63,758 nt of DNA, from assembly GCA_040878185.1 (NCBI GenBank), contig JBBDMS010000054.1:1-63758 (forward strand), given 5' to 3'. Source of the stretch: JAWXBK01 sp040878185. Lineage in GTDB: Bacteria; Pseudomonadota; Alphaproteobacteria; Dongiales; Dongiaceae. Positions 57,928-63,758 of the stretch are shown piece after piece (the stretch's first letter is position 1; every line of letters starts with the position of its first letter). Both the position numbers and the translations under genes were made by a program. The notes under the pieces are model-generated. The model was not told the origin of the DNA, did no database searches, and saw only the letters and a program-made list of their open reading frames with translations.

Positions 57928-57969
57928 GCCAAATCACGAAGCCCAAATCACGAAGCCCAAATCACGAGG
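57928..57969. repeat. Three tandem 14-bp repeats between divergent genes
   Basis: CCAAATCACGAAGC occurs twice exactly and a third time with one change (CCAAATCACGAGGC), in the 114-bp gap between the molybdopterin oxidoreductase and the RarD-like gene. Copy number change would alter promoter spacing. Confidence 0.88.
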
Positions 57970-57991
57970 CCCAATCCGCGAGGAAATCACT

Positions 57992-58921
57992 TTGCAGCCA
58001 TCGAAAACCGCAACGCCCGCCGCCGACCGCGCCGATGCGCGGCTCGGTCTCGCCTACACGCTGGCGGCGTTTCTGCTTTGGGGCTTCAACCCGTTTTATT
58101 TCAAGGCGGTCGCCGATGTCTCCGCCCTCGAAGTGCTGGCGCATCGGGTGATCTGGTCGTTCGCCATGCTGCTGCCGGTCTATCTGGCGACGCGCCGGCC
58201 CTGGCCGCTGCGCACCGCTTTCGGCGACCGTCGCATCTGGACGATGCTGCTCGCGTCGACCGCGATCACGGTGGCGAACTGGCTAATCTATATCTGGTCG
58301 GTCGTCAGCGACCAGCTTTTGCAGGCCTCGCTCGGCTATTACATCACGCCGCTCGTGAACGTGGCGATCGGAATCCTGATTCTCCGCGAACGGCTTTCTC
58401 TCGCGCAGACGGTCGCCGTTGCCCTCGCGCTCATCGGTGTGGTCCTGCAGGCGATCGGTCTCGGAGCGGTGCCGTGGATCGGCATTGGCATTGCGATCAC
58501 ATTCGGCGCCTACGGGCTCTTGCGCAAACAGATGGGCATCGGCGCGCTCGACGGCACGTTCATCGAAATGCTGCTCATGCTGCCCGCCGCGCTAGCATTT
58601 CTGCTGTGGATGGAGATTCTCGGCAGCGGCGCCTTCGGTCATGGCGGCCTTGGTCTCGATCTGCTGCTGATGGCGGCGGGACCGGTGACGGCCGTTCCCC
58701 TGCTTCTGTTCGTGGTCGGCGCACGGCGCATCAGGATGATCGCGCTCGGCTTCTGCCAATACCTGACGCCTTCGATCTATTTCCTGCTGAGCGTCTTCTG
58801 GTACGGCGAACCGTTCGGTGCCTGGCAGCTCGCAAGTTTCGCGATCATCTGGCTGGCGATCGCGATCTTCACATTCGACATGCTGCGCGCCTACGGGCGC
58901 CTCGACGCCGCGCCGCGCTGA
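57992..58921 (+). CDS. rarD: RarD/EamA family permease
   Basis: 309 residues from TTG at 57992 with AGGA eight nt before; no ATG is near the start of the conserved region. Ten predicted helices, with GLAYTLAAFLLWGFNPFYFKAV, WSFAMLLPVYL, LGYYITPLVNVAIGILILRERLS-type and GFCQYLTPSIYFLLSVFWYGEPF typical of RarD (the chloramphenicol-sensitivity transporter family). Metabolite exporter/importer in the inner membrane. Convergent with pyruvate kinase, 8 bp between stops. Confidence 0.85.
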   Translation: MQPSKTATPAADRADARLGLAYTLAAFLLWGFNPFYFKAVADVSALEVLAHRVIWSFAMLLPVYLATRRPWPLRTAFGDRRIWTMLLASTAITVANWLIYIWSVVSDQLLQASLGYYITPLVNVAIGILILRERLSLAQTVAVALALIGVVLQAIGLGAVPWIGIGIAITFGAYGLLRKQMGIGALDGTFIEMLLMLPAALAFLLWMEILGSGAFGHGGLGLDLLLMAAGPVTAVPLLLFVVGARRIRMIALGFCQYLTPSIYFLLSVFWYGEPFGAWQLASFAIIWLAIAIFTFDMLRAYGRLDAAPR

Positions 58922-58929
58922 CGCTGCGC

Positions 58930-60348
58930 CTATTCCTCGATCCAGGCGATGCGCAGCACGTTGGTCGAACCGGGTGTGCCGAACGGTACGCCGGCCGTCA
59001 CCACGACGCGCTGGCCGGGCTCGGCCATGCCTTCGGTGCGCGCGATATCGCAGGCCTTGTCGACCATCTCGGAAAAGCTCGCGACGTCAGGGCTTTCGAC
59101 GCAATGCGTGCCCCAGACGAGGGCGAGCCGCCGCGCCGTCTCCCGCGCCGAGGTGAGACAGAGGATCGGCGCTTCCGGCCGTTCGCGCGCGACGCGCAGG
59201 GTGGTCGAACCCGAGGTCGTGTAGGTGACGATGACCGCCGCCGACACCGTATGCGCGACCTGGGCCGCGGCCGCGCTGATCGCGTCGGCCGCCGTCGTTT
59301 CCGGTTCGGGATGCTGCGCCTGGATGATGCGCGCATAGGCCGGATCGCGTTCCACCCGCGCGATGATGCGGTCCATCATCGTCACCGCCTCGACGGGATA
59401 GCGTCCGGCGGCGGTCTCGGCCGAGAGCATCACCGCATCGGCGCCGTCATAGATCGCGGTCGCCACGTCGGAGGCTTCGGCGCGCGTCGGCTGCGGCGCG
59501 GCGATCATCGATTCCAGCATCTGCGTTGCGACGATCACCGGCTTGCCGCGCTCGCGACAGACGCTGACGATACGCTTCTGCAGGATCGGCACGTCCTCGG
59601 GCGACATCTCGACGCCGAGATCGCCGCGCGCGACCATCACCGCATCGGCGAGGTCGACCAGCTCCTCGAGCCGGTCGATCGCTGCCGGCTTTTCCAGTTT
59701 GATCAGCACCGCGGCGCGACCGCCGATCAGGCGCCGCGCCTCGGCCACGTCCTCCGGCCGCTGTACGAACGACAGCGCGATCCAGTCGCAGCCGAGATCG
59801 AGCGCGAACTGCAAATCCTTGCGGTCCTTCGCGGTCAGTGCCGAAATCGGCAGCAGCACGCCGGGCAGGTTGACCCCTTTATGGTCGGAGAGCTTGCCGC
59901 CGACATGCACAATCGTCTCGGCGAAATCGCCGCCGCAATTCTGCACCTCGAGCGTGAGCCGCCCGTCGTCGAGCAGCAGTTTCGTGCCCTTGTTGCAGGC
60001 CGCGAAGATTTCCGGGTGCGGCAGGCTCGCGCGATTCTCGTCGCCGATCGCCGGATCGAGATCGAGGCGGAATTTCTGGCCGACCTTCAATGTCACCTGG
60101 CCGCCGGCAAAACGACCGACGCGCAGCTTCGGGCCCTGCAGATCGGCGAGCGTGCCGATCGGCCGATGCGTCTCGAGCTCGACCTGGCGGATCAGCTCGT
60201 AGCGCCATTGATGTTCTTCATGCGTGCCGTGGCTGAAGTTCAGGCGGAACACGTCGGCGCCGGCATGGAACAATGCACGGATCGTGTCGGTGTCGCTGCT
60301 GGACGGGCCCAGCGTCGCGACGATCTTGGCCTTGCGAAGTCGTTTCAT
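58930..60348 (-). CDS. pyk: Pyruvate kinase
   Basis: 472 residues. It shows KIVATLGPSSSD, FRLNFSHG, DLQGPKLRVG, LIKLEKPAAIDRLEEL, the signature VMVARGDLGVEMS, ATQMLESMI and DGADAVMLSAETAAGRYP, with a C-terminal allosteric domain (YTTSGSTTLRVARERP). It converts PEP and ADP to pyruvate and ATP. The next gene upstream is glycerate 2-kinase, which makes 2-phosphoglycerate; only enolase is missing between them. About 50 bp separates them. Confidence 0.97.
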   Translation of the reverse strand: MKRLRKAKIVATLGPSSSDTDTIRALFHAGADVFRLNFSHGTHEEHQWRYELIRQVELETHRPIGTLADLQGPKLRVGRFAGGQVTLKVGQKFRLDLDPAIGDENRASLPHPEIFAACNKGTKLLLDDGRLTLEVQNCGGDFAETIVHVGGKLSDHKGVNLPGVLLPISALTAKDRKDLQFALDLGCDWIALSFVQRPEDVAEARRLIGGRAAVLIKLEKPAAIDRLEELVDLADAVMVARGDLGVEMSPEDVPILQKRIVSVCRERGKPVIVATQMLESMIAAPQPTRAEASDVATAIYDGADAVMLSAETAAGRYPVEAVTMMDRIIARVERDPAYARIIQAQHPEPETTAADAISAAAAQVAHTVSAAVIVTYTTSGSTTLRVARERPEAPILCLTSARETARRLALVWGTHCVESPDVASFSEMVDKACDIARTEGMAEPGQRVVVTAGVPFGTPGSTNVLRIAWIEE

Positions 60349-60397
60349 GCGGCCGGCCCCCTTGCTGCCGGTCTCGTTCCGGGGTCGTGCCGGACGA

Positions 60398-61672
60398 TCA
60401 GCGCAATCGCTGCGCCGGATCGACCAGGATCGCCCGGAAATCGTTCACGTTCGTCAAAGTCGGCCCGGTCACCACGAGATCGCCCAGCGATTCGAAGAAT
60501 CCGTACCCGTCATTGTCGGCCAAACGCGCCTTGGCGTCGATGCCCGCGGCATGCGCACGGGTGAGTGTGTCCGGACCGATGATCGCACCCGCATTGTCCT
60601 CGCTGCCGTCGATCCCGTCGGTATCGCCGGCGATTGCATGGACGCCCGCAGCACCCCCGAGCGCGATCGCCAGCGCCAGCAGGAATTCGGCATTGCGGCC
60701 GCCACGCCCCTTGCCGCGGATCGTGACGGTCGTTTCGCCGCCGGAGAGCAGCAGCGCGGGCTTCGCCGCCGGCTGGTCGTGCGCGAGAATCTGGCGTGCG
60801 ATCCCGGCATGCACGATCGCAACTTCGCGCGCCTCGCCTTCGATGCTGTCGCCGATTATGACCGGGGCAATGCCGGCGTCGCGTGCGATCCGGGCCGCCG
60901 CTTCGAGCGAGGCCTGCGGCCGCGCGACGAGAATGGTTTCCGCGCGCGCGAGACGCGCATCGCCGGGCTTCGGCGTTTCGTCCGCGCCTTCATCGAGCCG
61001 TGTGCGCACCGCGGCGGGCACGTCGATTTTGTATTTCGCGACGATCGCACGCGCGTCGTCGTAAGTCGTCGGGTCCGGCACGGTCGGGCCCGAGCCGATC
61101 GTCGCCGGATCGTCGCCCGGCACGTCCGAGATCAGCAGCGTCACGAGCCGCGCCGGCGCGGCGGCGGCACCCAGCCTGCCGCCCTTGATCGAAGAGAGAT
61201 GTTTCCTGAGGCAGTTCATTTCCGAAATCGTCGCCCCGCAGCGCAGCAGTTCCCGATTGACCGCCTGCTTGTCGGCCAGCGTCAGGCCCGCGGCCGGGAG
61301 TGCTAGCAGCGCCGATGCGCCACCCGACATCAGACAGAGCACGAGATCGTCCGGCCCGAGCCCGCGAACCTTTTCGAGGATGCGGCCCGCTGCTTCGCGG
61401 CCGCGCGCATCGGGCACCGGATGCGAAGCCTCGACGATCTCGATCCGCTCGCAGGGCGCATTGTATCCGTCGCGCGTGACAATCAGACCCTCGAGCGGCC
61501 CGTCCCAATGCTGCTCGACGGCCCGCGCCATCGCGGCCGATGCCTTGCCCGCGCCGACGACGATGGTGCGGCCTTTAGGACGCGTCGGCAGATGCGGCGG
61601 CACACAGCGCATCGGGTCGGCGGCCGCGATCGCCGCGTCGAACAGGCGGCGCATGAAATCCTGCGGCGTCAT
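60398..61672 (-). CDS. Glycerate 2-kinase (GckA/TtuD, MOFRL family)
   Basis: 424 residues. N-terminal GckA domain: RTIVVGAGKASAAMARAVE, ASHPVPDARG, LCLMSGGASALLALP, RKHLSSIKGGRLG and SDVPGDDPATIGSGPTVPDP. C-terminal MOFRL domain: LLSGGETTVTIRGKGRGGRNAEFLLA. It phosphorylates D-glycerate to 2-phosphoglycerate; older annotations say hydroxypyruvate reductase. With pyk and glcDEF in the window it completes a route from glycolate/glyoxylate-derived glycerate to pyruvate. Confidence 0.93.
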   Translation of the reverse strand: MTPQDFMRRLFDAAIAAADPMRCVPPHLPTRPKGRTIVVGAGKASAAMARAVEQHWDGPLEGLIVTRDGYNAPCERIEIVEASHPVPDARGREAAGRILEKVRGLGPDDLVLCLMSGGASALLALPAAGLTLADKQAVNRELLRCGATISEMNCLRKHLSSIKGGRLGAAAAPARLVTLLISDVPGDDPATIGSGPTVPDPTTYDDARAIVAKYKIDVPAAVRTRLDEGADETPKPGDARLARAETILVARPQASLEAAARIARDAGIAPVIIGDSIEGEAREVAIVHAGIARQILAHDQPAAKPALLLSGGETTVTIRGKGRGGRNAEFLLALAIALGGAAGVHAIAGDTDGIDGSEDNAGAIIGPDTLTRAHAAGIDAKARLADNDGYGFFESLGDLVVTGPTLTNVNDFRAILVDPAQRLR

Positions 61673-61776
61673 CGGGGCGGTGCAAAGGAGGGTGAAGGGG
61701 TCATCGACCGGAGGCCTCGGCGGCGGGGCGCGGATCGTAGGGAGAGCGGCGACAAAGGGTCAAGCAGGTGGCACCT

Positions 61777-62730
61777 TCAGTCGGCGGGCGGTGGCGATGG
61801 TCGTTTCCTCGTCGCCGGAGCGAAGCGGCTCTTGTCCATGCGCGCGAGCAGGATCCCGAACAGCAGGATCGCGCCGCCCGCCGCCTGCAGCGGCCCGAGC
61901 GCCTCGCCGAGGATCAGCCAGGCCAGCAGCGTGGTCATCAGCGGATTGATCAGGAGCGTGATCGACGAGAACGAGGCCGGCAGATGCGCGAGCGCCCAGG
62001 CGATCAGGCTCTGCCCGGTGACATGGCTGATCCAGGCGAGCGCGAGTACGACGGCAAGTCCGGCGAAGCTGGTGATGAGGATCGTCTCGCCGCCGATGAG
62101 CGCGGCAACGAGGCAGAGCGCCGATGCCGACAGCGCGCTTGCCGTCATCACGCGCGCGGTCGTGAAACGGGCACGCACCGATTTGAGCGTCAGCAGGTAC
62201 GCGGCATAGAGCACCCCGGCGAGCACGCCGAGCCCGTCGCCGACCAGATTGATCTCGCCCAGCCCCGCGCTCGACCCGACCAGCAGGAACGTGCCCGAGA
62301 TCGCGAGCGCGAGCCCGGCGAGAAAGCGGCCGCCGAAGCGTTCGCCGAGGAAGAGCCAGCCGGCCAGCGTCACGAAGATCGGCGCCGAATTGCCGAGCAC
62401 GGTCGCGTTGGCGACGCTGGTCATGGTCAATCCCCAATGCCAGACCACCAGGTCGGCGCCGAGGAGAAACCCCGGCAGCACCAGCATCCACCAGTCGCCG
62501 CGCGTGGCGGGACGCGGCGGCGGCGTCTCGGCATGGCGCTGCTCCAGCGCCTGCCACAGCCAGAGCAGCGGCAAGGCGAGGATCATGCGGTAGAAGCCGG
62601 TCGCCGACGGGCCGACCTCGGAGAGCCGGACGAAGATGCCCGAGAACGAGATCGTCACGCCGCCGAGGATCAGCAGCGGCAGCGCGAAGCGCGGGCCGGA
62701 GAAGGCCAGGAGCAGCAGGCGGGAGACCAT
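61777..62730 (-). CDS. EamA/DMT family permease
   Basis: 317 residues from ATG at 62730; an in-frame start at 62778 is possible. Ten hydrophobic helices in two EamA repeats: GGVTISFSGIFVRLSEVGPSATGFYR, LTMTSVANATVLGNSAPIFVTLAGW (first repeat end, cut here) and ALAHLPASFSSITLLINPLMTTLLAW in the second. Drug/metabolite transporter of the inner membrane, substrate unknown. About 104 bp upstream of the glycerate kinase on the same strand. Confidence 0.9.
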   Translation of the reverse strand: MVSRLLLLAFSGPRFALPLLILGGVTISFSGIFVRLSEVGPSATGFYRMILALPLLWLWQALEQRHAETPPPRPATRGDWWMLVLPGFLLGADLVVWHWGLTMTSVANATVLGNSAPIFVTLAGWLFLGERFGGRFLAGLALAISGTFLLVGSSAGLGEINLVGDGLGVLAGVLYAAYLLTLKSVRARFTTARVMTASALSASALCLVAALIGGETILITSFAGLAVVLALAWISHVTGQSLIAWALAHLPASFSSITLLINPLMTTLLAWLILGEALGPLQAAGGAILLFGILLARMDKSRFAPATRKRPSPPPAD

Positions 62731-63295
62731 CGCGACGCGCTTATAGACCGCGGGGCCGGGTGGCCGCCATCGAAACACACGCCGTCGTCATCGCCGGGCT
62801 GGTTGAGCGGTAGACGATGAGAACCCTCTATTGCGTGTTGCGGTCGACCGCCATCGCCTAGGTTGTTAAGAGGAAGGCCGATGTCGACCCTCTACCGCGC
62901 GTGTCGCGGTCGGCCGCGACCGATTGCGGCGCGGGAGAGGGTGGCCGCGCGAGCCATGCGAGCACGGCCGGGTGAGGGCCTTCGATTGAATCGCGAGACA
63001 CCCCCTCACCCTTCCCTCTCCCCCGTCACGTCGCGGTCGGCCGCGACCGATCGCGGCACGGGGGAGAGGGTTCTAAATTTCTCCGTCCCTTTCCCGCGGC
63101 AGACCGTGGCGTGCGGGAGGGGATTCTTGATTTTTCCTTGCCGCGGCAAACCGCGGCGTGCGGGAGGGAACTCTGTATTTCCCCCTCCCCTTGCGGGAGG
63201 GGGTAGGGGGAGGGGTTCGCCGAACGCTTGACCGGTCGATCCGGGCGGGGGCAGGTTGCCGGCTTCGGACAACCGTTTCTCGAAAAGGTGGGTTC
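62731..63295. other. 565-bp intergenic region filled with palindromic repeats
   Basis: No credible gene. Contents: two copies of a TCGCGGTCGGCCGCGACCGA unit followed by GCGGCxCGGGxGAGGG (62903-62941 and 63031-63070), two copies of a CCGCGGCAxACCG...GCGTGCGGGAGGG unit (63092-63122 and 63138-63168), and one CCCCCTCCCC...GGGAGGGGG repeat (63181-63215). The short ORFs here are repeat-derived. Confidence 0.8.
63181..63215. repeat. GC-rich palindromic repeat, CCCCCTCCCC...GGGAGGGGG family
   Basis: Nearly identical to 33371-33406, including the trailing TAGGGGGAGGGG. It lies ~80 bp upstream of the DapA-family gene. Confidence 0.85.
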
Positions 63296-63758
63296 ATGGC
63301 GACGGCAACGAATGCAACCGGCTGGTCCGGCATCTTCCCCGCGATCACCACGCAGTTCCGCGACGACGAAAGTCTCGATCTCAAGGCGACCGCGGCGCAG
63401 ATCGAACGCATGGTGAAGGCCGGCTGTCACGGCATCATCATGATCGGCACGCTCGGCGAGAATCGCTCGCTCGAGCTCGAGGAAAAGCACGAGCTGATCC
63501 GCCTTGCGGTCGCGACGGCGAAAGGGCGCGTCCAGGTCCTGACCGGCGTTGCCGAGAACACGACCGCGCAGGCCTGCCGCTTTGCCGAAGCGGGCAAGAA
63601 GGCGGGGCTCGACGGCCTGATGGTGTTGCCGGCGATGGGTTACAAATCGGACCGGCGCGAGACGCTCGAACATTATCGCACCGTCGCGCGCGCGACCGAC
63701 CTGCCGATCATGGTCTACAACAACCCGGTCGCGTACTCGACCGACGTGACACCCGACA
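63296..63758 (+). CDS. DapA/dihydrodipicolinate synthase family aldolase, N-terminal part (gene cut by window edge)
   Basis: 154 residues from ATG at 63296 to the window end, no stop yet. TIM-barrel start GWSGIFPAITTQFRDDESLD, then GIIMIGTLGENRSLELEEK (DapA has GxxGTTGExxxLxxxE), VLTGVAENTT, DGLMVLPAMGYK and LPIMVYNNPV with the conserved tyrosine. The Schiff-base lysine is beyond the edge. Glu for Thr changes around GTLGEN suggest a non-DapA subfamily such as 5-dehydro-4-deoxyglucarate dehydratase or N-acetylneuraminate lyase-like enzymes. Confidence 0.88.
   Translation, partial: MATATNATGWSGIFPAITTQFRDDESLDLKATAAQIERMVKAGCHGIIMIGTLGENRSLELEEKHELIRLAVATAKGRVQVLTGVAENTTAQACRFAEAGKKAGLDGLMVLPAMGYKSDRRETLEHYRTVARATDLPIMVYNNPVAYSTDVTPD

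Noticed and set aside
57928..57969. CRISPR array
   Set aside because: The units are 14 bp and contiguous without spacers, and no cas gene exists in the window.
62731..63295. Several 60-120 codon ORFs in the last intergenic region
   Set aside because: All derive from the palindromic repeats; they are present on both strands and lack ribosome binding sites or domains.

Overview
This window is GC-rich chromosomal DNA, by eye about two-thirds G+C apart from one AT-rich island, densely packed with short intergenic gaps. Protein content points to an alphaproteobacterium, perhaps Rhodospirillales-like: many acyl-CoA and oxidative catabolic genes, glcDEF, Tat-exported binding proteins, large TPR/SPINDLY-type glycosyltransferases with an MNRKQRRA start, and the VMPGLDPGIH-type palindromic repeats common in that class. 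I cannot place it more precisely from sequence alone.

Layout. 0-4 kb: the 3' end of a probable sulfotransferase gene, a PhyH-type dioxygenase, a thioesterase/phosphotransferase pair, and a divergent acyl-CoA dehydrogenase. 4.1-21.4 kb: one long leftward operon that starts with a class IV aminotransferase, continues with a TPR/GT9-like protein and then seven successive TPR-GT41 (O-GlcNAc transferase/SPINDLY-like) genes, most junctions being 4-nt stop/start overlaps. 21.5-24.3 kb: an AT-rich restriction-modification island (MT-A70 methyltransferase plus a PD-(D/E)XK nuclease) set into the 3' end of an FAD oxidoreductase gene. A truncated copy of that 3' end lies on the far side of the island and the functional copy has a replaced tail. 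25-30.9 kb: ectoine-synthase-like cupin, DUF1989 protein, LysR regulator, an LLM flavoprotein/tautomerase/hydrolase operon and a CzcO-like monooxygenase.

31-35 kb: MATE exporter, ribosomal protein L36, FMN reductase, pirin and its divergent HxlR regulator, a set that looks like a redox/quinone stress module. 35-40.4 kb: DmdA-like folate-dependent demethylase, Tat-exported polyamine-type binding protein, two Fe(II)/2-oxoglutarate dioxygenases and a divergent LysR gene with a double GGTTAACC operator. 40.4-45.8 kb: AI-2E family permease and glcDEF (glycolate oxidase). 45.8-53 kb: IclR regulator with a perfect palindrome, dipeptide-type binding protein, AstE/AspA-like and DUF2817 zinc amidohydrolases, AllA-like lyase and SDR. 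53-63.8 kb: TPR lipoprotein-like gene, VOC protein, Rieske oxygenase, molybdopterin oxidoreductase, RarD-type permease, pyruvate kinase, glycerate 2-kinase, DMT permease, and the start of a DapA-family gene.

Connections: glycolate oxidase feeds glyoxylate, and glycerate kinase with pyruvate kinase would take glycerate on to pyruvate, so the two clusters are complementary. The most interesting features are the R-M island with its gene-end replacement and the seven-gene GT41 array. Both rest on direct reading. The functions proposed for the enzymes are family-level inferences.
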